Source: Panagrolaimus kolymaensis
Lineage: Eukaryota > Nematoda > Chromadorea > Rhabditida > Panagrolaimidae
Reading direction: 5' to 3'
Length of the DNA stretch: 64,000 bases
Assembly: GCA_028622995.1 (NCBI GenBank)
Contig: JAJQJQ010000002.1
Location: 7,254,001 to 7,318,000 of the forward strand
Shown: in pieces, positions 11,801-24,160 of the stretch
Position numbering within the stretch: position 1 is the first letter of the stretch
Layout: every line of letters starts with the position of its first letter
Made by a program: the position numbers and the translations under genes
Notes under the pieces: generated by a model
Told to the model about the DNA's origin: nothing
The model's database searches: none
The model's input: only the letters and a program-made list of their open reading frames with translations

Positions 11801-14800
11801 AGTAAATTCATAAACTATTTTTTTTGTTCGAATTTTCTTAAAACATTTCTCTAGCAAAAAACACTGTAAAGCATCGAGGTTTTTTATTTTCCCTTCATCA
11901 AATTTTTCATCAAACTATGGTTTATTTGTTTTGGATTTTAAGTAAATTAATAAACTATTTTTTTTGTTCGAATTTTCTTAAAACATTTATCTAGCCCAAC
12001 AACACTGTAAAGCATTGAGGTTTTTTATTTTCCCTTTATCAAATTTTTCATCCAAACTATGGTTTATTTGTTTTGGATTTTAAGTAAATTAATAAACTAT
12101 TTTTTTTGTTCGAATTTTCTTAAAACATTTATCTAGCAAAAAACACTGTAAAGCATCGAGGTTTTTTATTTTCCCTTCATCAAATTTTTCATCCAAACTA
12201 TGGTTTATTTGTTTTGGATTTTAAGTAAATTAATAAACTATTTTTTTTGTTCGAATTTTCATAAAACATTTATCTAGCCCAACAAAACTGTAAAGCATTG
12301 AGGTTTTTTATTTTCCCTTCATCAAATTTTTCATCCAAACTATGGTTTATTTGTTTTGGATTTTAAGTAAATTCATAAACTATTTTTTTTGTTCGAATTT
12401 TCTTAAAACATTTCTCTAGCCCAACAACACTGTAAAGCATCGAGGTTTTTTATTTTCCCTTCGTCAAATTTTTCATCCAAACTATGGTTTATTTGTTTTG
12501 GATTTTAAGTAAATTCATAAACTATTTTTTTTGTTCGAATTTTCTTAAAACATTTCTCTAGCAAAAAACACTGTAAAGCATCGAGGTTTTTTATTTTCCC
12601 TTCATCAAATTTTTCATCAAACTATGGTTTATTTGTTTTGGATTTTAAGTAAATTAATAAACTATTTTTTTTGTTCGAATTTTCTTAAAACATTTATCTA
12701 GCCCAACAACACTGTAAAGCATTGAGGTTTTTTATTTTCCCTTCATCAAATTTTTCATCCAAACTATGGTTTATTTGTTTTGGATTTTAAGTAAATTAAT
12801 AAACTATTTTTTTTGTTCGAATTTTCTTAAAACATTTATCTAGCAAAAAACACTGTAAAGCATCGAGGTTTTTTATTTTCCCTTCATCAAATTTTTCATC
12901 CAAACTATGGTTTATTTGTTTTGGATTTTAAGTAAATTAATAAACTATTTTTTTTGTTCGAATTTTCTTAAAACATTTATCTAGCCCAACAAAACTGTAA
13001 AGCATTGAGGTTTTTTATTTTCCCTTCATCAAATTTTTCATCCAAACTATGGTTTATTTGTTTTGGATTTTAAGTAAATTCATAAACTATTTTTTTTGTT
13101 CGAATTTTCTTAAAACATTTCTCTAGCCCAACAACACTGTAAAGCATCGAGGTTTTTTATTTTCCCTTCGTCAAATTTTTCATCCAAACTATGGTTTATT
13201 TGTTTTGGATTTTAAGTAAATTCATAAACTATTTTTTTTGTTCGAATTTTCTTAAAACATTTCTCTAGCAAAAAACACTGTAAAGCATCGAGGTTTTTTA
13301 TTTTCCCTTCATCAAATTTTTCATCAAACTATGGTTTATTTGTTTTGGATTTTAAGTAAATTCATAAACTATTTTTTTTGTTCGAATTTTCTTAAAACAT
13401 TTCTCTAGCAAAAAACACTGTAAAGCATCGAGGTTTTTTATTTTCCCTTCATCAAATTTTTCATCCAAACTATGGTTTATTTGTTTTGGATTTTAAGTAA
13501 ATTCATAAACTATTTTTTTTGTTCGAATTTTCTTAAAACATTTATCTAGCCCAACAACACTGTAAAGCATTGAGGTTTTTTATTTTCCCTTCATCAAATT
13601 TTTCATCCAAACTATGGTTTATTTGTTTTGGATTTTAAGTAAATTAATAAACTATTTTTTTTGTTCGAATTTTCTTAAAACATTTATCTAGCAAAAAACA
13701 CTGTAAAGCATCGAGGTTTTTTATTTTCCCTTCATCAAATTTTTCATCCAAACTATGGTTTATTTGTTTTGGATTTTAAGTAAATTAATAAACTATTTTT
13801 TTTGTTCGAATTTTCTTAAAACATTTATCTAGCCCAACAAAACTGTAAAGCATTGAGGTTTTTTATTTTCCCTTCATCAAATTTTTCATCCAAACTATGG
13901 TTTATTTGTTTTGGATTTTAAGTAAATTCATAAACTATTTTTTTTGTTCGAATTTTCTTAAAACATTTCTCTAGCCCAACAACACTGTAAAGCATCGAGG
14001 TTTTTTATTTTCCCTTCGTCAAATTTTTCATCCAAACTATGGTTTATTTGTTTTGGATTTTAAGTAAATTCATAAACTATTTTTTTTGTTCGAATTTTCT
14101 TAAAACATTTCTCTAGCAAAAAACACTGTAAAGCATCGAGGTTTTTTATTTTCCCTTCATCAAATTTTTCATCAAACTATGGTTTATTTGTTTTGGATTT
14201 TAAGTAAATTCATAAACTATTTTTTTTGTTCGAATTTTCTTAAAACATTTCTCTAGCAAAAAACACTGTAAAGCATCGAGGTTTTTTATTTTCCCTTCAT
14301 CAAATTTTTCATCCAAACTATGGTTTATTTGTTTTGGATTTTAAGTAAATTAATAAACTATTTTTTTTGTTCGAATTTTCTTAAAACATTTATCTAGCCC
14401 AACAACACTGTAAAGCATTGAGGTTTTTTATTTTCCCTTCATCAAATTTTTCATCCAAACTATGGTTTATTTGTTTTGGATTTTAAGTAAATTCATAAAC
14501 TATTTTTTTTGTTCGAATTTTCTTAAAACATTTCTCTAGCCCAACAACACTGTAAAGCATCGAGGTTTTTTATTTTCCCTTCGTCAAATTTTTCATCCAA
14601 ACTATGGTTTATTTGTTTTGGATTTTAAGTAAATTCATAAACTATTTTTTTTGTTCGAATTTTCTTAAAACATTTATCTAGCCCAACAAAACTGTAAAGC
14701 ATTGAGGTTTTTTATTTTCCCTTCATCAAATTTTTCATCAAACTATGGTTTATTTGTTTTGGATTTTAAGTAAATTCATAAACTATTTTTTTTGTTCGAA

Positions 14801-15400
14801 TTTTCTTAAAACATTTCTCTAGCAAAAAACACTGTAAAGCATCGAGGTTTTTTATTTTCCCTTCATCAAATTTTTCATCCAAACTATGGTTTATTTGTTT
14901 TGGATTTTAAGTAAATTAATAAACTATTTTTTTTGTTCGAATTTTCTTAAAACATTTATCTAGCCCAACAACACTGTAAAGCATTGAGGTTTTTTATTTT
15001 CCCTTCATCAAATTTTTCATCCAAACTATGGTTTATTTGTTTTGGATTTTAAGTAAATTCATAAACTATTTTTTTTGTTCGAATTTTCTTAAAACATTTC
15101 TCTAGCCCAACAACACTGTAAAGCATCGAGGTTTTTTATTTTCCCTTCGTCAAATTTTTCATCCAAACTATGGTTTATTTGTTTTGGATTTTAAGTAAAT
15201 TCATAAACTATTTTTTTTGTTCGAATTTTCTTAAAACATTTCTCTAGCAAAAAACACTGTAAAGCATCGAGGTTTTTTATTTTCCCTTCATCAAATTTTT
15301 CATCCAAACTATGGTTTATTTGTTTTGGATTTTAAGTAAATTAATAAACTATTTTTTTTGTTCGAATTTTCTTAAAACATTTATCTAGCCCAACAAAACT
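8870..15400 (+). repeat. Pentamer-based higher-order repeat, about 708 bp, with 6- and 7-mer versions
   Basis: Two linked markers recur in fixed order. ATCTAG-C-A6 has its G at 9022, 9730, 10438, 11429, 12136, 12843 and 13691. The CCCAACAAAACTG monomer has its G at 9163, 9871, 10579, 11570, 12277, 12984, 13832, 14681 and 15388. Most spacings are 708 or 707 bp (five monomers). Spacings of 991 and 848-849 mark seven- and six-monomer versions. From 11911 on the block also carries a one-base deletion (CATCAAAC for CATCCAAAC) at about 11911, 12617, 13322, 14171 and 14737, which explains the change from 708 to 707. This is the most regular HOR of the window. Confidence 0.88.
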
Positions 15401-16319
15401 GTAAAGCATTGAGGTTTTTTATTTTCCCTTCATCAAATTTTTCATCCAAACTATGGTTTATTTGTTTTGGATTTTAAGTAAATTCATAAACTATTTTTTT
15501 TGTTCGAATTTTCTTAAAACATTTCTCTAGCAAAAAACACTGTAAAGTATCGAGGTTTTTTATTTTCCCTTCGTCAAATTTTTCATCCAAACTATGGTTT
15601 ATTTGTTTTGGATTTTAAGTAAATTCATAAACTATTTTTTTTGTTCGAATTTTCTTAAAACATTTCTCTAGCAAAAAACACTGTAAAGTATCGAGGTTTT
15701 TTATTTTCCCTTCGTCAAATTTTTCATCCAAACTATGGTTTATTTGTTTTGGATTTTAAGTAAATTCATAAACTATTTTTTTTGTTCGAATTTTCTTAAA
15801 ACATTTCTCTAGCAAAAAACACTGTAAAGCATCGAGGTTTTTTATTTTCCCTTCATCAAATTTTTCATCCAAACTATGGTTTATTTGTTTTGGATTTTAA
15901 GTAAATTAATAAACTATTTTTTTTGTTCGAATTTTCTTAAAACATTTATCTAGCCCAACAACACTGTAAAGCATTGAGGTTTTTTATTTTCCCTTCATCA
16001 AATTTTTCATCCAAACTATGGTTTATTTGTTTTGGATTTTAAGTAAATTCATAAACTATTTTTTTTGTTCGAATTTTCTTAAAACATTTCTCTAGCAAAA
16101 AACACTGTAAAGTATCGAGGTTTTTTATTTTCCCTTCGTCAAATTTTTCATCCAAACTATGGTTTATTTGTTTTGGATTTTAAGTAAATTCATAAACTAT
16201 TTTTTTTGTTCGAATTTTCTTTAAACATTTCTCTAGCAAAAAACACTGTAAAGCATCGAGGTTTTTTATTTTCCCTTCATCAAATTTTTCATCCAAACTA
16301 TGGTTTATTTGTTTTTGAT

Positions 16320-18250
16320 TTTAAGTAAATTCATAAACTTTTTTTTTTGTTCGAATTTTCTTAAAACATTTCTCTAGCAAAAAACACTGTAAAGCATCGA
16401 GGTTTTTTATTTTCCCTTAATCAAATTTTTCATCCAAACTATGGTTTATTTGTTTTGGATTTTAAGTAAATTCATAAACTATTTTTTTTGTTCGAATTTT
16501 CTTAAAACATTTCTCTAGCAAAAAACACTGTAAAGCATCGAGGTTTTTTATTTTCCCTTCATCAAATTTTTCATCCAAACTATGGTTTATTTGTTTTGGA
16601 ATTTAAGTAAATTCATAAACTATTTTTTTTGTTCGAATTTTCTTAAAACATTTCTCTAGCAAAAAACACTGTAAAGCATCGAGGTTTTTTATTTTCCCTT
16701 AATCAAATTTTTCATCCAAACTATGGTTTATTTGTTTTGGATTTTAAGTAAATTCATAAACTTTTTTTTTTGTTCGAATTTTCTTAAAACATTTCTCTAG
16801 CAAAAAACACTGTAAAGCATCGAGGTTTTTTATTTTCCCTTCATCAAATTTTTCATCCAAACTATGGTTTATTTGTTTTGGAATTTAAGTAAATTCATAA
16901 ACTATTTTTTTTGTTCGAATTTTCTTAAAACATTTATCTAGCCCAACAACACTGTAAAGCATCGAGGTTTTTTATTTTCCCTTCATCAAATTTTTCATCC
17001 AAACTATGGTTTATTTGTTTTGGATTTTAAGTAAATTCATAAACTATTTTTTTTGTTCGAATTTTCTTAAAACATTTATCTAGCCCAACAACACTGTAAA
17101 GCATCGAGGTTTTTTATTTTCCCTTCATCAAATTTTTCATCCAAACTATGTTTTATTTGTTTTGGATTTTAAGTAAATTCATAAACTATTTTTTTTGTTC
17201 GAATTTTCTTAAAACATTTATTTAGCCCAACAACACTGTAAAGCATCGAGGTTTTTTATTTTCCCTTCATCAAATTTTTCATCCAAACTATGGTTTATTT
17301 GTTTTGGATTTTAAGTAAATTAATAAACTATTTTTTTTGTTCGAATTTTCTTAAAACATTTCTCTAGCAAAAAACACTGTAAAGTATCGAGGTTTTTTAT
17401 TTTCCCTTCGTCAAATTTTTCATCCAAACTATGGTTTATTTGTTTTGGATTTTAAGTAAATTCATAAACTATTTTTTTTGTTCGAATTTTCTTAAAACAT
17501 TTCTCTAGCAAAAAACACTGTAAAGCATCGAGGTTTTTTATTTTCCCTTCGTCAAATTTTTCATCCAAACTATGGTTTATTTGTTTTGGATTTTAAGTAA
17601 ATTCATAAACTTTTTTTTTTGTTCGAATTTTCTTAAAACATTTCTCTAGCAAAAAACACTGTAAAGCATCGAGGTTTTTTATTTTCCCTTAATCAAATTT
17701 TTCATCCAAACTATGGTTTATTTGTTTTGGATTTTAAGTAAATTCATAAACTATTTTTTTTGTTCGAATTTTCTTAAAACATTTCTCTAGCAAAAAACAC
17801 TGTAAAGCATCGAGGTTTTTTATTTTCCCTTCATCAAATTTTTCATCCAAACTATGGTTTATTTGTTTTGGAATTTAAGTAAATTCATAAACTATTTTTT
17901 TTGTTCGAATTTTCTTAAAACATTTATCTAGCCCAACAACACTGTAAAGCATCGAGGTTTTTTATTTTCCCTTCATCAAATTTTTCATCCAAACTATGGT
18001 TTATTTGTTTTGGATTTTAAGTAAATTCATAAACTATTTTTTTTGTTCGAATTTTCTTAAAACATTTATCTAGCCCAACAACACTGTAAAGCATCGAGGT
18101 TTTTTATTTTCCCTTCATCAAATTTTTCATCCAAACTATGTTTTATTTGTTTTGGATTTTAAGTAAATTCATAAACTATTTTTTTTGTTCGAATTTTCTT
18201 AAAACATTTATTTAGCCCAACAACACTGTAAAGCATCGAGGTTTTTTATT
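16320..18250 (+). repeat. Overlapping 1,272-bp and 990-bp higher-order duplications
   Basis: AAACTTTTTTTT (A81T) at 16339 and 17611, CCCTTAATC at 16414 and 17686, and GGAATTTAAG at 16599 and 17871 all lie 1,272 bp apart (nine monomers). A second register of 990 bp (seven monomers) links GGAATTTAAG at 16881 with 17871 and the ATTTATTTAGCCC variant at 17221 with 18211. Two exchange events of different size are therefore superimposed. The block spans the end of domain II, and the last A6 monomers lie near 17795. Confidence 0.8.
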
Positions 18251-20070
18251 TTCCCTTCATCAAATTTTTCATCCAAACTATGTTTTATTTGTTTTGGATT
18301 TTAAGTAAATTCATAAACTATTTTTTTTGTTCGAATTTTCTTAAAACATTTCTCTAGCCCAACAACACTGTAAAGCATCGAGGTTTTTTATTTTCCCTTC
18401 ATCAAATTTTTCATCCAAACTATGTTTTATTTGTTTTGGATTTTAAGTAAATTCATAAACTATTTTTTTTGTTCGAATTTTCTTAAAACATTTCTCTAGC
18501 CTAACAACACTGTAAAGCATCGAGGTTTTTTATTTTCCCTTCATCAAATTTTTCATCCAAACTATGTTTTATTTGTTTTGGATTTTAAGTAAATTCATAA
18601 ACTATTTATTTTGTTCGAATTTTCTTAAAACATTTCTCTAGCCCAACAACACTGTAAAGCATCGAGGTTTTTTATTTTCCCTTCATCAAATTTTTCATCC
18701 AAACTATGGTTTATTTGTTTTGGATTTTAAGTAAATTCATAAACTATTTTTTTTGTTCGAATTTTCTTAAAACATTTATTTAGCCCAACAACACTGTAAA
18801 GCATCGAGGTTTTTTATTTTCCCTTCATCAAATTTTTCATCCAAACTATGGTTTATTTGTTTTGGATTTTAAGTAAATTCATAAACTATTTTTTTTGTTC
18901 GAATTTTCTTAAAACATTTATTTAGCCCAACAACACTGTAAAGCATCGAGGTTTTTTATTTTCCCTTCATCAAATTTTTCATCCAAACTATGTTTTATTT
19001 GTTTTGGATTTTAAGTAAATTCATAAACTATTTTTTTTGTTCGAATTTTCTTAAAACATTTCTCTAGCCCAACAACACTGTAAAGCATCGAGGTTTTTTA
19101 TTTTCCCTTCATCAAATTTTTCATCCAAACTATGGTTTATTTGTTTTGGATTTTAAGTAAATTCATAAACTATTTTTTTTGTTCGAATTTTCTTAAAACA
19201 TTTCTCTAGCCCAACAACACTGTAAAGCATCGAGGTTTTTTATTTTCCCTTCATCAAATTTTTCATCCAAACTATGGTTTATTTGTTTTGGATTTTAAGT
19301 AAATTCATAAACTATTTTTTTTGTTCGAATTTTCTTAAAACATTTCTCTAGCCTAACAACACTGTAAAGCATCGAGGTTTTTTATTTTCCCTTCATCAAA
19401 TTTTTCATCCAAACTATGTTTTATTTGTTTTGGATTTTAAGTAAATTCATAAACTATTTATTTTGTTCGAATTTTCTTAAAACATTTATCTAGCCCAACA
19501 ACACTGTAAAGCATCGAGGTTTTTTATTTTCCCTTCATCAAATTTTTCATCCAAACTATGTTTTATTTGTTTTGGATTTTAAGTAAATTCATAAACTATT
19601 TTTTTTGTTCGAATTTTCTTAAAACATTTATTTAGCCCAACAACACTGTAAAGCATCGAGGTTTTTTATTTTCCCTTCATCAAATTTTTCATCCAAACTA
19701 TGTTTTATTTGTTTTGGATTTTAAGTAAATTCATAAACTATTTTTTTTGTTCGAATTTTCTTAAAACATTTCTCTAGCCCAACAACACTGTAAAGCATCG
19801 AGGTTTTTTATTTTCCCTTCATCAAATTTTTCATCCAAACTATGTTTTATTTGTTTTGGATTTTAAGTAAATTCATAAACTATTTTTTTTGTTCGAATTT
19901 TCTTAAAACATTTCTCTAGCCCAACAACACTGTAAAGCATCGAGGTTTTTTATTTTCCCTTCATCAAATTTTTCATCCAAACTATGTTTTATTTGTTTTG
20001 GATTTTAAGTAAATTCATAAACTATTTTTTTTGTTCGAATTTTCTTAAAACATTTCTCTAGCCTAACAAC
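18211..20070 (+). repeat. Six- and five-monomer duplications, 852 and 710 bp
   Basis: GCCTAACAAC has its G at 18499, 19351 and 20061, with spacings of 852 and 710 bp. The linked ACTATTTATTTTG variant occurs at 18601 and 19453, again 852 bp apart, but is missing from the third copy. TTTAGCCC occurs at 18211, 18779, 18921 and 19631 (568, 142 and 710 bp). The spacings are exact multiples of 142 because the units here have no length variants. Confidence 0.8.
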
Positions 20071-22925
20071 ACTGTAAAGCATCGAGGTTTTTTATTTTCC
20101 CTTCATCAAATTTTTCATCCAAACTATGGTTTATTTGTTTTGGATTTTAAGTAAATTCATAAACTATTTTTTTTGTTCGAATTTTCTTAAAACATTTCTC
20201 TAGCCCAACAACACTGTAAAGCATCGAGGTTTTTTATTTTCCCTTCATCAAATTTTTCATCCAAACTATGGTTTATTTGTTTTGGATTTTAAGTAAATTC
20301 ATAAACTATTTTTTTTGTTCGAATTTTCTTAAAACATTTCTCTAGCCGAACAACCCTGTAAAGCATCGAGGTTTTTTATTTTCCCTTCATCAAATTTTTC
20401 ATCCAAACTATGTTTTATTTGTTTTGGATTTTAAGTAAATTCATAAACTATTTTTTTTGTTCGAATTTTCTTAAAACATTTATCTAGCCCAACAACACTG
20501 TAAAGCATCGAGGTTTTTTATTTTCCCTTCATCAAATTTTTCATCCAAACTATGTTTTATTTGTTTTGGATTTTAAGTAAATTCATAAACTATTTTTTTT
20601 GTTCGAATTTTCTTAAAACATTTCTCTAGCCCAACAACACTGTAAAGCATCGAGGTTTTTTATTTTCCCTTCATCAAATTTTTCATCCAAACTATGGTTT
20701 ATTTGTTTTGGATTTTAAGTAAATTCATAAACCATTTTTTTTGTTCGAATTTTCTTAAAACATTTCTCTAGCCCAACAACACTGTAAAGCATCGAGGTTT
20801 TTTATTTTCCCTTCATCAAATTTTTCATCCAAACTATGGTTTATTTGTTTTGGATTTTAAGTAAATTCATAAACTTTTTTTTTTGTTCGAATTTTCTTAA
20901 AACATTTCTCTAGCCCAACAACACTGTAAAGCATCGAGGTTTTTTATTTTCCCTTCATCAAATTTTTCATCCAAACTATGGTTTATTTGTTTTGGATTTT
21001 AAGTAAATTCATAAACTATTTTTTTTGTTCGAATTTTCTTAAAACATTTCTCTAGCCCAACAACACTGTAAAGCATCGAGGTTTTTTATTTTCCCTTCAT
21101 CAAATTTTTCATCCAAACTATGTTTTATTTGTTTTGGATTTTAAGTAAATTCATAAACTATTTTTTTTGTTCGAATTTTCTTAAAACATTTCTCTAGCCC
21201 AACAACACTGTAAAGCATCGAGGTTTTTTATTTTCCATTCATCAAATTTTTCATCCAAACTATGGTTTATTTGTTTTGGATTTTAAGTAAATTCATAAAC
21301 TATTTTTTTTGTTCGAATTTTCTTAAAACATTTCTCTAGCCCAACAACACTGTAAAGCATCGAGGTTTTTTATTTTCCCTTCATCAAATTTTTCATCCAA
21401 ACTATGGTTTATTTGTTTTGGATTTTAAGTAAATTCATAAACTATTTTTTTTGTTCGAATTTTCTTAAAACATTTCTCTAGCCCAACAACACTGTAAAGC
21501 ATCGAGGTTTTTTATTTTCCCTTCATCAAATTTTTCATCCAAACTATGTTTTATTTGTTTTGGATTTTAAGTAAATTAATAAACTATTTTTTTTGTTCAA
21601 ATTTTCTTAAAACATTTCTCTAGCCCAACAACACTGTAAAGCATCGAGGTTTTTTATTTTCCCTTCATCAAATTTTTCATCCAAACTATGTTTTATTTGT
21701 TTTGGATTTTAAGTAAATTCATAAACTATTTTTTTTGTTCGAATTTTCTTAAAACATTTCTCTAGCCCAACAACACTGTAAAGCATCGAGGTTTTTTATT
21801 TTCCCTTCATCAAATTTTTCATCCAAACTATGGTTTATTTGTTTTGGATTTTAAGTAAATTCATAAACCATTTTTTTTGTTCGAATTTTCTTAAAACATT
21901 TCTCTAGCCCAACAACACTGTAAAGCATCGAGGTTTTTTATTTTCCCTTCATCAAATTTTTCATCCAAACTATGGTTTATTTGTTTTGGATTTTAAGTAA
22001 ATTCATAAACTATTTTTTTTGTTCGAATTTTCTTAAAACATTTCTCTAGCCCAACAACACTGTAAAGCATCGAAATTTTTTATTTTCCCTTCATCAAATT
22101 TTTCATCCAAACTATGGTTTATTTGTTTTGGATTTTAAGTAAATTCATAAACTATTTTTTTTGTTCGAATTTTCTTAAAACATTTCTCTAGCCCAACAAC
22201 ACTGTAAAGCATCGAGGTTTTTTATTTTCCCTTCATCAAATTTTTCATCCAAACTATGGTTTATTTGTTTTGGATTTTAAGTAAATTCATAAACTATTTT
22301 TTTTGTTCGAATTTTCTTAAAACATTTCTCTAGCCCAACAACTCTGTAAAGCATCGAGGTTTTTTATTTTCCCTTCATCAAATTTTTCATCCAAACTATG
22401 TTTTATTTGTTTTGGATTTTAAGTAAATTCATAAACTATTTTTTTTGTTCGAATTTTCTTAAAACATTTCTCTAGCCCAACAACACTGTAAAGCATCGAG
22501 GTTTTTTATTTTCCCTTCATCAAATTTTTCATCCAAACTATGGTTTATTTGTTTTGGATTTTAAGTAAATTCATAAACTATTTTTTTTGTTCGAATTTTC
22601 TTAAAACATTTCTCTAGCCCAACAACACTGTAAAGCATCGAAATTTTTTATTTTCCCTTCATCAAATTTTTCATCCAAAATATGGTTTATTTGTTTTGGA
22701 TTTTAAGTAAATTCATAAACTATTTTTTTTGTTCGAATTTTCTTAAAACATTTCTCTAGCCGAACAACACTGTAAAGCATCGAGGTTTTTTATTTTCCCT
22801 TCATCAAATTTTTCATCCAAACTATGTTTTATTTGTTTTGGATTTTAAGTAAATTCAAAAACTATTTTTTTTGTTCGAATTTTCTTAAAACATTTCTCTA
22901 GCCCAACAACACTGTAAAGCATCGA

Positions 22926-23132
22926 GGTTTTTTATTTTCCCTTCATCAAATTTTTCATCCAAACTATGGTTTATTTGTTTTGGATTTTAAGTAAATTCAT
23001 AAACTATTTTTTTTGTTCGAATTTTCTTAACACATTTCTCTAGTTTGGATTTTAAGTAAATTCATAAACTATTTTTTTTGTTCGAATTTTCTTAAAACAT
23101 TTCTCTAGCCCAACAACACTGTAAAGCATCGA
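22926..23132 (+). repeat. Fused 207-bp unit: full monomer joined to a 65-bp truncated monomer
   Basis: At 23043/23044 the sequence goes from CTCTAG (position 118) directly to TTTGGATT (position 54), so positions 119-142 and 1-53 (77 bp) are missing. The unit from GG to GG is 207 bp, that is 142 plus 65. The preceding bases read TTAACACATT, a private A-to-C change that travels with the deletion. I see no obvious microhomology at the joint. Confidence 0.93.
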
Positions 23133-23700
23133 GGTTTTTTATTTTCCCTTCATCAAATTTTTCATCCAAACTATGGTTTATTTGTTTTGGATTTTAAGTA
23201 AATTCATAAACTATTTTTTATGTTCGAATTTTCTTAAAACATTTCTCTAGCCCAACAACACTGTAAAGCATCGAGGTTTTTTATTTTCCCTTCATCAAAT
23301 TTTTCATCCAAACTATGGTTTATTTGTTTTGGATTTTAAGTAAATTCATAAACTATTTTTTATGTTCGAATTTTCTTAAAACATTTCTCTAGCCCAACAA
23401 CACTGTAAAGCATCGAGGTTTTTTATTTTCCCTTCATCAAATTTTTCATCCAAACTATGGTTTATTTGTTTTGGATTTTAAGTAAATTCATAAACTATTT
23501 TTTTTGTTCGAATTTTCTTAAAACATTTCTCTAGCCCAACAACACTGTAAAGCATCGAAATTTTTTATTTTCCCTTCATCAAATTTTTCATCCAAAATAT
23601 GGTTTATTTGTTTTGGATTTTAATTAAATTCATAAACTATTTTTTTTGTTCGAATTTTCTTAAAACATTTCTCTAGCCGAACAACACTGTAAAGCATCGA

Positions 23701-23907
23701 GGTTTTTTATTTTCCCTTCATCAAATTTTTCATCCAAACTATGGTTTATTTGTTTTGGATTTTAAGTAAATTCATAAACTATTTTTTTTGTTCGAATTTT
23801 CTTAACACATTTCTCTAGTTTGGATTTTAAGTAAATTCATAAACTATTTTTTTTGTTCGAATTTTCTTAAAACATTTCTCTAGCCCAACAACACTGTAAA
23901 GCATCGA
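23701..23907 (+). repeat. Second copy of the 207-bp fused unit
   Basis: This has the same 77-bp deletion with the same joint (23818/23819) and the same TTAACACATT marker as the unit 775 bp upstream. Identity of joint and marker shows the two are copies of one event, not independent deletions. These are the only truncated monomers I found in the window. Confidence 0.93.
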
Positions 23908-24160
23908 GGTTTTTTATTTTCCCTTCATCAAATTTTTCATCCAAACTATGGTTTATTTGTTTTGGATTTTAAGTAAATTCATAAACTATTTTTTATGTTC
24001 GAATTTTCTTAAAACATTTCTCTAGCCCAAAAACACTGTAAAGCATCGAGGTTTTTTATTTTCCCTTCATCAAATTTTTCATCCAAACTATGTTTTATTT
24101 GTTTTGGATTTTAAGTAAATTCATAAACTATTTTTTTTGTTCGAATTTTTTTAAAACATT

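Larger units (their letters stand above)
1441..17800 (+). repeat. Domain II: A6/G44 subfamily, mostly 141-bp monomers
   Basis: From about 1460 almost every monomer reads CTATGGTTTATT (G44). From about 1818 to 17795 many carry AGC followed by six A and CACTG in place of AGCCCAACAACACTG, which shortens the unit by one base. I did not find the A6 form outside this interval. AAATTAATAAAC (A73), CTTCGTCAA (G20), GTATCGAG (T137), GCATTGAG (T140) and CTTTAAACAT are also concentrated here. A few T44 monomers occur near both margins. This is a locally homogenised subfamily made of several higher-order repeats described separately. Confidence 0.85.
22071..24030 (+). repeat. 917/775-bp higher-order duplication containing truncated monomers
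   Basis: CGAAATTTTT (22639 and 23556), CCAAAATATGG (22675 and 23592) and GCCGAACAAC (22759 and 23676) recur at 917 bp. The truncation junction (23043 and 23818) and TTTTTTATGTTCG (A at 23220 and 23995) recur at 775 bp. The difference is exactly one 142-bp monomer, the one with TTCAAAAAC near 22855, which the second copy lacks. An earlier CGAAATTTTT at 22071 lies 568 bp upstream. The truncation happened once and was then copied with its neighbours. Confidence 0.88.

Noticed and set aside
22979..23070. Transposon excision or insertion site at the truncated monomer
   Set aside because: The joint is a simple internal deletion between two points of the monomer, with no inserted bases, inverted repeats or target duplication.
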